Of a stretch of 64,000 bases of DNA, positions 33,427 through 41,813 are shown one piece after another; positions within the stretch are counted from its first letter, which is position 1; each line of letters begins with the position of its first letter. Location of the stretch: NCBI RefSeq assembly GCF_028401955.1, contig NZ_JAQOTJ010000011.1:88981-152980 (forward strand). The letters run 5' to 3'. Under the pieces are notes generated by a model, which worked only from the letters and a program-made list of their open reading frames with translations, was not told the DNA's origin and searched no databases. The stretch is from Bacillus sp. BP-3. Its GTDB lineage: Bacteria > Bacillota > Bacilli > Bacillales > Bacillaceae_G. The translations under genes were made by a program, and so were the position numbers.

Positions 33427-34551
33427 CTATATTACTTTTTCAAATGAAATATGAAATTCTGTCCACTCTTCTGTTGACTTACATGTAAGGGACCCTTTAT
33501 GTTTCTCCACAATTTGTTTACAAACAAATAATCCAATTCCAGTTCCTAACTTTTTTGTAGTTACAAATGGTTCAAATATTGTTTCTATATTTTCTGCTGG
33601 AATCATTGGTCCATTGTTTTTAATTAAAATATGTATTAATTCTTCGTCTTCACACACATCAATAACAATTCTCTTACTCTCTTCTATTCCTTCAAGAGCG
33701 TCAATAGAGTTCATTAAAATATTTAAAAATACTTGCCTAACTTCACTTCGATATCCCGTAAATGGTATTGGATACGGTAAATTTTTCTCAATAGAAACAT
33801 TTGCATTTACTAAACTCGGATATAAGAAGTGGATAATATCATGAAATAAATCATTCAGCCAAAATCTTTCTGCTTCATTCCATATTTCTTTTTTCGACAC
33901 AAGTAAAAATTGAGAAATTCTAAAATTTAATTGATCAAGCTCATGTGAAATAATATCTAAATACGGTAAATGCGGTTGATCAGATTTTAACAATTTTACA
34001 AATCCCATAATAGATGTTAATGGATTACGAAATTCATGAACAAAACTTGCTGACATTTGCCCTAATATTGTCAATCTCTCTTTATGTGTTTCGTTAATGA
34101 ATTTTTGCTTTTCTTCCAAATTTTCCGATATAATTTCTGAGTATTTCAAAACTGTATAATAAATTAAACGATCAAAACAAATATGTATCTTTCCCATGAT
34201 TGGTTTCAGTTCACGAGCACTCACATCTAATTCACACATTGCTTCAAATAATTCATTCCGTCCTACATTCGCATTATAGACAAAATCCCCAATATTTGCG
34301 TCTGCCCCCGCACGCTCAATAGCAATTTTTTCGCATACTGGTCTAATGAGCTCAATATCATCTTCACTCATAATAAGTTTAATCATTAATGAAAACAATT
34401 TTTCTCCGTTCTCAAAAATTTCTTGTTTAAAAGGATCATTTTCTGAAATAATAATTTTGTTTTTCCAGTTCTCTACAAATTGCTTATTATTCTTTTCTAA
34501 GTATGTACAAAACATTTTACTAATATCTTTTTCGATCGGAAAAACCCCCAT
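33427..34551 (-). CDS. Sporulation-type sensor histidine kinase (BA2291-like)
   Basis: Cytosolic orphan histidine kinase of about 374 residues. The N-terminal ~150 residues (FVENWKNKIIISENDPFKQE, NIGDFVYNANVGRNELFEAM) resemble the globin-like sensor domain of B. anthracis kinase BA2291 and the plasmid sensor-only proteins pXO1-118/pXO2-61, as I recall them. Then come the H-box FVHEFRNPLTSIMGF (phosphorylated His), and HATPase N, G1 and G2 boxes (FLNILMNSIDAL, NNGPMIPAENIETIF, LGTGIGLFVCKQIV). It would feed the Spo0F phosphorelay. The start is uncertain; ATG at 34549-34551 has GGAG nine bases upstream. No response regulator is adjacent. A Cys-rich frame follows in phase. Confidence 0.85.
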   Translation of the reverse strand: MGVFPIEKDISKMFCTYLEKNNKQFVENWKNKIIISENDPFKQEIFENGEKLFSLMIKLIMSEDDIELIRPVCEKIAIERAGADANIGDFVYNANVGRNELFEAMCELDVSARELKPIMGKIHICFDRLIYYTVLKYSEIISENLEEKQKFINETHKERLTILGQMSASFVHEFRNPLTSIMGFVKLLKSDQPHLPYLDIISHELDQLNFRISQFLLVSKKEIWNEAERFWLNDLFHDIIHFLYPSLVNANVSIEKNLPYPIPFTGYRSEVRQVFLNILMNSIDALEGIEESKRIVIDVCEDEELIHILIKNNGPMIPAENIETIFEPFVTTKKLGTGIGLFVCKQIVEKHKGSLTCKSTEEWTEFHISFEKVI

Positions 34552-34742
34552 TCCCTCCATCTCCATACGAAAAATACCCTATATATTTTGAATATTAACA
34601 CAAAAAACATTTTTCGTTAAGACACTATTGTCACATTTTGTTATTTCATGTTGATAAAATTTTTCAATTTAGTATGTGAAATTATTTTTTTGCATCCTTT
34701 TCATCTTTTTCATACAATAGAAACAGGAAAGGTGTGAAAAAA

Positions 34743-35135
34743 ATGGCAAATAAAAATGTGGAAGACTATCTTCAAGAAGGCATTTATGGACAAAAACAAA
34801 ATAAACCTGAAGAACGTAACATGTTTTTAAGCACATTACGTGAACGTGTGGAAATAGCATTAACGATCGGGCAAGTCATGCAAACCAACGTATATCCAGA
34901 AATTAAAAACACGATGAGTTCTGAACAAAAATTAACATTGTATGTGAACGGTACTGTAGCTTATTCACATTTATCTAAATACATTAAATTAGCAAATGAA
35001 AAACAAGTGCCGTTTACAATTGTACAAAATAAAGATGCAAATACACCGATTGGACTTGTTCTCGCACATAGTACAGCAGTTGAAAAAGAACATATTTTTG
35101 TAGAAGATGAAATTTACAGGCAAGAGATGAATTGA
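34743..35135 (+). CDS. yueI: YueI-family protein (DUF1694)
   Basis: 130 residues starting MANKNVEDYLQEGIYGQKQN at the ATG at 34743, eight bases after AAAGGTG. Conserved DUF1694 stretches: ERNMFLSTLRERVEIALTIG, KLTLYVNGTVAYSHLSKYI and PFTIVQNKDANTPIGLVLA. The fold is alpha/beta and resembles tRNA/ribosomal L7Ae-like proteins. Function unknown. Divergent from the histidine kinase. Confidence 0.9.
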   Translation: MANKNVEDYLQEGIYGQKQNKPEERNMFLSTLRERVEIALTIGQVMQTNVYPEIKNTMSSEQKLTLYVNGTVAYSHLSKYIKLANEKQVPFTIVQNKDANTPIGLVLAHSTAVEKEHIFVEDEIYRQEMN

Positions 35136-35143
35136 CAAAATAC

Positions 35144-35171
35144 GCCCGACCTCTAAATGGGCTTATTTTTT
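35144..35171 (+). terminator. Weak terminator after yueI
   Basis: Short GCCC/GGGC stem followed by TTATTTTTTA. Confidence 0.4.
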
Positions 35172-35174
35172 ACG

Positions 35175-35334
35175 ATAAAGTGAAACTTTAATCAGTGGGG
35201 CGCTTCATCCCCCACTGATTATCAGCTCCTACCTAACTTCTTAAGAAAAGCGGAAACGGCTCGCTCAGAATCGCAGGACGTTGAACGCCGAATTTTGAGG
35301 TGGGAGTATTACTGCCCACGAATAGCGGGATAAA
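35175..35334 (-). repeat. bcr1-type repeat (copy D), full length
   Basis: 160 bases from ATAAAGTGAAACTTTAATCAG to GCGGGATAAA, with ATAAA at both borders and an internal CAGTGGGG/CCCCACTG stem. Lies between the convergent yueI and CNNM genes. Confidence 0.82.
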
Positions 35335-35360
35335 CAAAAAACCTCACCGTAAAGGTAAAA

Positions 35361-36722
35361 TTATGAACTGACTTGTTCTTGAAATGAAACAGGTTGTTCT
35401 ACTACTTCTATAGACTGCATTGTAAGCTGCTTTGTCACTTCAATTTGTTTAATGTAATGTCCATCTAATTCAACAATACGAAACTTATAATTTTCAATAT
35501 CAATACTTTCACCTTGTTCAATTTCAAGATGTTCTGTTAAAATCCAACCTCCAATTGTATCAACGTCTTCGTCGTCAATCGAAAGTCCTAACAATGCATT
35601 AACTTCACTAACAAGTACTTTTCCTTCTAAAATTGTTTTTGTTTCGCTAATGCGCTGAATTTCTGGCTTTTCATCCGTATCAAATTCATCTTGTATGTCG
35701 CCAACAATTTCTTCTAGAATATCTTCAACTGTTACAAGTCCTGACGTTCCGCCGTACTCATCCACTAAAATTGCCATATGTGTACGTTCCCGTTGCATTT
35801 TTACAAATAAATCATGAATAGCAATGGATTCAATAATTTGAATAATCGGACGGGCATACTGTGCAACAGTTTCTTTATTTGTCCCATCATGTTTCACAAA
35901 ATCTGTGAAAATATCTTTAAAGTTTACAAAACCAATAACATGATCTTTATCACCATCAATGACAGGATATCTCGTATATTTCTCATTTGACATCATCTTC
36001 ATTGCTTCCATAACAGATTGCTCTTTCTCTAAAATCACCATTTCTGTACGTGGAACCATTATTTCTTTCGCAATTCGATCGTCAAATTCAAAAATTTTAT
36101 TCACATATTTATATTCTGATTGATTAATTTCACCATTTTTATAACTTTCTGATACAAGCATACGTAACTCTTCTTCTGAATGGGCTGCTTCATGCTTTTG
36201 CATTGGCTTTAAACCTAGCATTCTCGTAACAATACGCGCTGAACCATTCAATGTCCAAATAAAAGGATATGCAAGTCGATAAAAGAAGATAAGCGGTCTT
36301 GCAACTGATAAGCTAATCCCTTCCGCCTTCTGAATCGCAAATGTTTTCGGAGCTAGTTCGCCTACGACAACGTGAAGAAAGGTAATGAACATAAAAGCTA
36401 GTAAAACAGATAAAATGGATGTCACCGAGGGAGGCACTTCCAATTTTATAAAAATCGGCTCCAGCATACGTTTCACTGTCGGTTCTCCTAACCATCCAAG
36501 GCCGAGCGCTGTCACTGTAATCCCTAACTGACATGCTGATAAATACTCGTCTAAGTTTGTAATGACTGTTTTCGCAGCAATTGCGCGTTTGTTTCCTTCT
36601 GCAATTAAATAATCGATACGCGAGCTTCTTACTTTGACAATTGCAAATTCAGAAGCAACGAAGAAAGCAGTTAAGGCAATTAAAACAATCACCATACTTA
36701 TACTAAATATGTCCAAATACAT
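35361..36722 (-). CDS. CNNM/CBS-domain membrane protein (hemolysin C/CorC-like family)
   Basis: 453 residues from the ATG at 36720-36722. N-terminal CNNM domain with four hydrophobic segments (about 1-190), a CBS pair (about 210-330, [20 protein letters not shown] and [20 protein letters not shown]) and a C-terminal CorC_HlyC domain (about 350-430, [18 protein letters not shown]). Family members are thought to transport or sense Mg2+ or Co2+; the name hemolysin is historical. The ribosome binding site AGGAGG is separated from the ATG by an 8-bp hairpin (see 36723-36759). A GTG four codons earlier is the alternative start. Confidence 0.9.
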   Translation of the reverse strand: MYLDIFSISMVIVLIALTAFFVASEFAIVKVRSSRIDYLIAEGNKRAIAAKTVITNLDEYLSACQLGITVTALGLGWLGEPTVKRMLEPIFIKLEVPPSVTSILSVLLAFMFITFLHVVVGELAPKTFAIQKAEGISLSVARPLIFFYRLAYPFIWTLNGSARIVTRMLGLKPMQKHEAAHSEEELRMLVSESYKNGEINQSEYKYVNKIFEFDDRIAKEIMVPRTEMVILEKEQSVMEAMKMMSNEKYTRYPVIDGDKDHVIGFVNFKDIFTDFVKHDGTNKETVAQYARPIIQIIESIAIHDLFVKMQRERTHMAILVDEYGGTSGLVTVEDILEEIVGDIQDEFDTDEKPEIQRISETKTILEGKVLVSEVNALLGLSIDDEDVDTIGGWILTEHLEIEQGESIDIENYKFRIVELDGHYIKQIEVTKQLTMQSIEVVEQPVSFQEQVSS

Positions 36723-36759
36723 TTCCTTACCCACTTTGTAAGTAAGGAAGCCACCTCCT
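36723..36759 (-). promoter_or_regulatory. Hairpin between Shine-Dalgarno and start codon of the CNNM gene
   Basis: The minus strand has AGGAGGTGG at 36759-36751, then TTCCTTAC pairing with GTAAGGAA around an 11-base loop, directly followed by ATG. In linear sequence the Shine-Dalgarno is about 30 bases from the ATG; folding the stem brings it to a normal distance. A GTG inside the loop could be an alternative start. Confidence 0.5.
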
Positions 36760-37073
36760 AATTATTTTATTCTAAAAACAACTTCTCTAACAATCTTACA
36801 AGTTTCTACACTAGTAATTCCCTTTTATACATTATATGCTTACACAAAAAAGATATTTACGTTTATGATAACGAAACTTATACTCTCCGTCAAATAAGAG
36901 AAACAACTGGAATTAGACAACTTTTTTTCATTTTCGCGATGTTTTTTTCCTAAAAAAATATTTTTGTCAAAAAGCACTTTCTTTGCCGATTTCTCACTTC
37001 TTTTGTCAGTCATGCAGGGAACGAACGAGTTATCACGAAACCTTCTAACTAACGAGACATAGGAGGGGTTATT
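36760..37073 (+). other. Upstream region of racA
   Basis: No gene. TTTGTCAAAAA at about 36963 resembles a Spo0A box, expected for racA, but with one departure from TGTCGAA; no sigma-H promoter could be assigned. Confidence 0.35.
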
Positions 37074-37565
37074 GTGGAGTATAAAACGCCGATGATTGCC
37101 AAAACATTAGGTATTAGTCCAAAAGCTGTTATCCGTCTTGCACAGCAAATCGGATTAGAGTTAAAAAAGAATAAATTTGGCCACTATGTTTTTGATGAAA
37201 AAGATTTACAACAAATGCTTGATTTTCAACGTTCTGTACCAAGTCATAATCATGAACTATCTTCCTATCATGCTGCTGAAGCAGCACCGTCAAATGAAAT
37301 GCAACAATTTATAAAAGAATTAAAACACATTTCCATACGCTTAGATCGGCTAGAAGAAAAATTACAAGACAAAGCAGATGATGTCGTAAGTTATCAGTTG
37401 TTACAGCACCGTAATGAAATGGAAGAAATGCACGCAAAAATTGACCAATTAGAAACAGCACTTAAACGAAAAGAATCTATCTATATTACACCAGAAGTGG
37501 CAGCGGCAAAACAAGAAGAAAAGCCTAAGCGCCGTAAAATGATTTTAAGTATTTTTGGATTTTAA
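37074..37565 (+). CDS. racA: Chromosome-anchoring protein RacA
   Basis: Tethers the chromosome origin region to the cell pole in early sporulation. 163 residues, slightly shorter than B. subtilis RacA (184, from memory). MerR-like winged-helix DNA-binding N-terminus (MEYKTPMIAKTLGISPKAVI, about 1-50), a Gln/Glu-rich coiled coil (about 80-145, FIKELKHISIRLDRLEEKLQ) and a basic-hydrophobic tail KPKRRKMILSIFGF for membrane or DivIVA contact. GTG start after AGGAGGGGTTATT. Convergent with hcp and sharing a terminator. Confidence 0.9.
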   Translation: MEYKTPMIAKTLGISPKAVIRLAQQIGLELKKNKFGHYVFDEKDLQQMLDFQRSVPSHNHELSSYHAAEAAPSNEMQQFIKELKHISIRLDRLEEKLQDKADDVVSYQLLQHRNEMEEMHAKIDQLETALKRKESIYITPEVAAAKQEEKPKRRKMILSIFGF

Positions 37566-37577
37566 TATATGTAATAA

Positions 37578-37611
37578 AAAAGGTGATGTTCGATAAACAT
37601 CACCTTTTTTA
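37578..37611. terminator. Bidirectional terminator between racA and hcp
   Basis: AAAAAAGGTGATGTT-cgata-AACATCACCTTTTTT, symmetric with A-run and T-run on the two sides. Confidence 0.92.
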
Positions 37612-38901
37612 TTATGATAACATCGCTTTCATATCTTCTTCTGCTGTTGTAATGAGTTGTAAACGAAATGCGTCTTGTAACACTTGTAGTACACTTGGTG
37701 ATATAAACTCTGGTGCTTTCGGACCGATACGAATATCTTGAATACCGAGGCTAAATAATCCGAGTAAAATAGCTACAGCCTTTTGCTCAAACCAAGATAA
37801 TACAATGCTGACTGGTAGTTCATTCACTTCACATTGAAATGCTTCCGCTAAAGCGGCTGCAATTTTTACTGTTGAAATCGAATTATTACATTGCCCGAGA
37901 TCAATATAACGCGGTATATTCGTTCCTGGCACAACGCCATAATCTACATCATTAAAGCGGAATTTCCCGCAAGATGTCGTTAAAATAACTGTTTCTGGTG
38001 GTAAGGATGTTGCTAATTCCCGATAATATTCTCCGCCTTTTCCAGGTGCATCACAACCAGCAATAACGAAGAAACGTTGGATTTTACCAGCTTTCACCGC
38101 ATCAATAATTTCTGGTGCAAGCGATAATACGGTTTCATGATGAAATCCCGTTGTTAACTGTTCTTCTGATTCCATTTGGACATCTGGAAGTTCCAACGCC
38201 GTTTCAATAAGCGATGTAAAATCATTATTTTCAATTTTACGCACTCCCTCTAATCCTGCAACATCATAGGAAAAGAAACGATTTGCATATGTCCCTTTAA
38301 TTGGCATCACACAATTTGTCGTCGCTAATATAGCTCCTGAAAATTTTTCAAATAAGCGGCGCTGATCATACCAAGCCTTTCCGATATTCCCTTTTAAATG
38401 CACATATTTTTTCAACTGCGGATAACCATGTGCAGGCAACATTTCAGAATGTGTATAAATATTGATACCTGTTCCTTCAGTTTGCTTTAATAACTCTTCT
38501 AGCGCAAATAAATTATGTCCTGTAACAACTATTGCTTTTCCATAAGCGCGATTTTGTGTAATTTGTACTGGTCCTGGCACTCCGAAATGATCCGTATGTG
38601 CCTTATCAAGTAATTCCATCACGCGAATCGCGGCTTTCCCGACTTTCATTGCCATATCTAAGTGTTCTTGCTCATTAAAGTTTGAATTTGTTAACGTCAT
38701 ATATAACGCTTCATGCGTTACTGCATCTACAAATGGGTCTGTGTATCCAAGCTGTGCTGCATGGGTACGATATGCAGCAATTCCTTTTAAAGCAAAGACG
38801 ATAATATCTTGTAAACTTGCTATAATTTCATCTTTTCCACAAACTCCGATAATTTTACATCCTCCAATAGGCGTTTGTTCACATTGATGACAAAACATCA
38901 T
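37612..38901 (-). CDS. hcp: Hydroxylamine reductase (hybrid-cluster protein)
   Basis: Reduces hydroxylamine, or protects against NO and nitrosative stress under low oxygen. About 429 residues starting MMFCHQCEQTPIGGCKIIG at 38899-38901, six bases after GAGGGG; the frame opens 25 codons earlier without support. The N-terminal Cys set C-x2-C...GVCGK binds the first cluster; hybrid-cluster ligands are in VTGHNLFALEE, ATTNCVMPI, IAGCDAPGKGGEYY and TSCGKFRF. The length matches the short (class III) group. Two Fnr-type boxes lie upstream. Confidence 0.92.
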   Translation of the reverse strand: MMFCHQCEQTPIGGCKIIGVCGKDEIIASLQDIIVFALKGIAAYRTHAAQLGYTDPFVDAVTHEALYMTLTNSNFNEQEHLDMAMKVGKAAIRVMELLDKAHTDHFGVPGPVQITQNRAYGKAIVVTGHNLFALEELLKQTEGTGINIYTHSEMLPAHGYPQLKKYVHLKGNIGKAWYDQRRLFEKFSGAILATTNCVMPIKGTYANRFFSYDVAGLEGVRKIENNDFTSLIETALELPDVQMESEEQLTTGFHHETVLSLAPEIIDAVKAGKIQRFFVIAGCDAPGKGGEYYRELATSLPPETVILTTSCGKFRFNDVDYGVVPGTNIPRYIDLGQCNNSISTVKIAAALAEAFQCEVNELPVSIVLSWFEQKAVAILLGLFSLGIQDIRIGPKAPEFISPSVLQVLQDAFRLQLITTAEEDMKAMLS

Positions 38902-38961
38902 TCCCATCCCCTCTCTAGCGATTTTTATAATGTAAGCGTAGTACAAATCGTTATTGAGAGA

Positions 38962-38977
38962 TGTGATGATAATCACA
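38962..38977 (-). promoter_or_regulatory. Fnr-type box 1 upstream of hcp
   Basis: TGTGA-N6-TCACA, a perfect match to the Fnr/Crp consensus palindrome, centred about 68 bases upstream of the hcp start codon. Oxygen-limited activation by Fnr is the likely role. Confidence 0.75.
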
Positions 38978-38993
38978 TGAAATGGTGCAATTT

Positions 38994-39009
38994 TGTGACA
39001 ATAATCACC
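38994..39009 (-). promoter_or_regulatory. Fnr-type box 2 upstream of hcp
   Basis: TGTGA-N6-TCACC, one base off the consensus, 32 bases (three helical turns) from box 1. It overlaps the stop codon of the upstream gene. Confidence 0.55.
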
Positions 39010-39601
39010 TTGTTAACATAACATTTTTACTGTTTTCTTTAATTAAGGCTTGTGCATATGCATTTCCTTGAATGACATCACGAAATTCTTTCAAAGAATA
39101 CATATGTGTCAATCCTTTCATAACATGAATACGAACTGGTACACCTTGTAGTTGATCATTTACAGCAAATGCATCATCAATAGGCTCTATCGGGAATCCT
39201 AATGAACGTAAGTACATATACATACGCTTTGTTACAACTGCAATATACCACTCTGCTTTTACTTCTAATGCATGTATAAATAAAATCGTCGCAAGTTGCT
39301 TAAATTGTCCACGACCGCGAGATGTTTTTGCAATACTTAACTTTCCAATTTCGTATACGTTTTTTAATCCTTTTATATATTCATTTTCAGAAAACAGATA
39401 AAAAAACTCGGAATTTGATTGTTCAGGTGTTGTATAAAATGTGCATTCAACAGTTCCGATATAATGATTATCTTCTATTAATAAAAATCTTGAAGGTGTT
39501 AAATTTCGTTCTATAAACATTATGTTTCGTTCTTCACAAAAATCTCCCCATAATTGTTCGAACCAAAAATGTTCTTCCTTTGTTTGAACACGTTGGAACA
39601 T
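39005..39601 (-). CDS. GNAT-like acyltransferase
   Basis: 198 residues. The fold pattern suits the GNAT / N-acyl-amino-acid synthase group: NLTPSRFLLIEDNHYIGTVE (strand 2-3), a central strand VYEIGKLSIAKTSRGRGQFK with an R-G-R-G-Q CoA loop near residue 96, and IAVVTKRMYMYLRSLGFPIE. Substrate unknown. Good start, GGCGGGGGAAT then ATG. Monocistronic; its 3' end lies in the hcp regulatory region. Confidence 0.65.
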   Translation of the reverse strand: MFQRVQTKEEHFWFEQLWGDFCEERNIMFIERNLTPSRFLLIEDNHYIGTVECTFYTTPEQSNSEFFYLFSENEYIKGLKNVYEIGKLSIAKTSRGRGQFKQLATILFIHALEVKAEWYIAVVTKRMYMYLRSLGFPIEPIDDAFAVNDQLQGVPVRIHVMKGLTHMYSLKEFRDVIQGNAYAQALIKENSKNVMLTR

Positions 39602-39848
39602 ATTCCCCCGCCTTTCCTTTCACCCTTTACTTTTGTTAGCGCTTTCAACATCTATCATATAAAAAGGAAACTTGCTATGCAAGAAAAACTATTTTTCCAT
39701 TTATAATTTCTATACATAAATCAAGATTCCTGTATTACTTGTGTGTTTATACAAAAAATCTCAAAACATAACTATATATACAAAAATTTTTCGTTCAGGA
39801 AATGTTTCCTTCATCTTAAAACCTAAAAAACTAACCAATAGAAGAAAA
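39602..39848. other. Intergenic, no gene seen
   Basis: AT-rich upstream region of the GNAT-like gene. No motif recognised. Confidence 0.4.
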
Positions 39849-39961
39849 ATATGAAACTTCCATCAGTTTGGATTTTCTTAATTCCTCACTGATGGAGAGC
39901 GCGCATTTATCCCCACTTCTTGCTAGGTATTACTACATGTTAATGCTAGATAAAGTGAAAC
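39849..39961 (-). repeat. Decayed bcr1-type repeat (copy E)
   Basis: Begins GAAACTTCCATCAG and ends GTTAATGCTAGATAAA, matching both ends of copy C, with a shortened middle. The trailing GTGAAAC looks like the start of a further copy, so two repeats may have inserted at one TTTAT. Lies one base from the stop codon of the DUF2357 gene. Confidence 0.55.
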
Positions 39962-39962
39962 G

Positions 39963-41813
39963 TTATTTCTTAATCCCTGTTAACCAATACTGAAAAATAT
40001 TTACCAGTTCTTTTTTTCCCGCTAATCTCTCTTCACCTTTTTTTGTTTTATACGGATACAATTGTAAAAATACACCACAACCTGTTTCAATTTTTTTTGC
40101 ATGCATATTACTACCTGGATATACACATATAACTTCATAAATTGCACGGCGGTGAAATAACCGTTTTCCATTCTGCTCTTCTACATATTTAATTGACCAA
40201 TATTTATACATCTGCTCGGTTGCTTTCGTATTTCCAACTGGCTGAAAAATGTTATACATCGGGCTATATTTCACTTCAACTATAATAGATGATTGATATT
40301 CATAGGAAGTTTCCCCTCGTTTATAGCAATCAATACGAATATCCGGTTTTTTTGTATCCTCTCCATTATAAAAATGACTTTGTTTACTGAGCGCAATAAG
40401 GGGATGCGTTTCAATTAAATCATTAAATACTACATGCAGCTGCAAATCTTCGTCTTCCAATATAATAGTCGTGCCATCCTGTAAACCATCTAAATAAAAA
40501 TACGATTGAATTTGCTCTGCAATTGACATGTAATCATTAAAACCAAGTTCTTGTAAAATTGCCACAACAGTAAAGTACGCATAATACTCATAAATTAAAA
40601 ATGTCGGTTTATAAACAAATAAAAATGATGGTTCTAATTCATTACGATGCGATGAAAATTCAAGCTGATGTAATAATTGATAGTATACAGGAGACAGCGA
40701 ATGTGTTGTAAGTGTAGTTTCTTCCCGAACTTCTCTCCAAAACGGTGTATGTAAGAGGCTTGAAAAATACGTTAGTGTACTTTGCAAAACTATATAAAGA
40801 ACCTTATATTCTTGAATTTTCATAGCAATTTTGCGTAAGTCTGTGTCTTTTAACAAGTGAATGTTACGATATTTCTGTTTGTCTCGCTCCGTCACAGAAC
40901 CATTTCGCTCAATCGTTTGTAAAATAGTATGCACTGCTTTTTTCTCATTTCTTCGCGTTTGCTGCGCCCTTTCTAATTTCTGAATCGTTTCGTGCAAAAA
41001 TAAATCAATTTCTAATAACTGATTATAAAACAATTTCGTTTTATATTTTACATAGCCATTCATTTTATCATGCTTTTTCTCCCTAAAACGTCGATTATAC
41101 CACTTTTCATACGGTTTTTTCTCACGCATAATAGTGCTTTTTCTTCCCTGCTTTCTCTCCCGCATTTCCCATATATAATCATCTTCAAAATTTACTTTTT
41201 GCTGCACTTCATAGTATAACTGCTTTACTTTTTTCATTTTTTGCGGCAACATCCTGAGCATACGCATATATGAATAGTCTTCAATCTCTGCAAATGTAAC
41301 AAATGTCTTTTTATAATATCCTCGATCTAAAATAATCTCATTTAGCACAGACTTTACATATTGTTGAATTAATTCTAGTTGATCATCAAAAAAATTTTTC
41401 GGAACGATTTGAAACGCTCCATAAAACAATTCATCTCCAATCTGCACTTCAAAATGATATACACCACAACGCCATGGATATAAATAATCCGTTTTTCCAT
41501 GCTCATACAGTAAAATAGTACGTTGTTTTTCATGCAGCTCATATTTCCATTCCATATGTTGCTTTTGTCCTTCATATACTTTATTCCAAATAAACGTAAT
41601 CTTTATAGGATATTGTGATTGTATATGTAGCCTAAGAGGTTTTAATTCTTGTACTTTGTACACACACGATGAAATCGTAGTGGGTGAAGCGCAAAGTTTA
41701 TTTAATATGATATGTTCTCCCTTCTCTTCTGCCCCTACTATCACTTTCAATACAAACGGAAGCTTCTCTCCTGTTTCTATAATTTCTGTCTCATACGTGC
41801 TTTCATTTAACAT
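39963..41813 (-). CDS. DUF2357 nuclease, McrC-like partner of an AAA+ NTPase
   Basis: 616 residues. The N-terminal half matches the DUF2357/McrC-NTD type of domain (beta-rich, then KPYEKWYNRRFREKKHDKMN and long helices). The C-terminal part (about 480-600) carries a PD-(D/E)xK nuclease core: KPDIRIDCYKRGE (catalytic Asp) and SIIVEVKYSPMYN (E-x-K), followed by KATEQMYKYWSIKYVEEQNG. It overlaps the AAA+ gene by 11 bases, so the pair is co-translated. By analogy with McrBC it would be the cleaving subunit of a modification- or nucleic-acid-dependent restriction system. The target is unknown. Confidence 0.8.
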   Translation of the reverse strand: MLNESTYETEIIETGEKLPFVLKVIVGAEEKGEHIILNKLCASPTTISSCVYKVQELKPLRLHIQSQYPIKITFIWNKVYEGQKQHMEWKYELHEKQRTILLYEHGKTDYLYPWRCGVYHFEVQIGDELFYGAFQIVPKNFFDDQLELIQQYVKSVLNEIILDRGYYKKTFVTFAEIEDYSYMRMLRMLPQKMKKVKQLYYEVQQKVNFEDDYIWEMRERKQGRKSTIMREKKPYEKWYNRRFREKKHDKMNGYVKYKTKLFYNQLLEIDLFLHETIQKLERAQQTRRNEKKAVHTILQTIERNGSVTERDKQKYRNIHLLKDTDLRKIAMKIQEYKVLYIVLQSTLTYFSSLLHTPFWREVREETTLTTHSLSPVYYQLLHQLEFSSHRNELEPSFLFVYKPTFLIYEYYAYFTVVAILQELGFNDYMSIAEQIQSYFYLDGLQDGTTIILEDEDLQLHVVFNDLIETHPLIALSKQSHFYNGEDTKKPDIRIDCYKRGETSYEYQSSIIVEVKYSPMYNIFQPVGNTKATEQMYKYWSIKYVEEQNGKRLFHRRAIYEVICVYPGSNMHAKKIETGCGVFLQLYPYKTKKGEERLAGKKELVNIFQYWLTGIKK

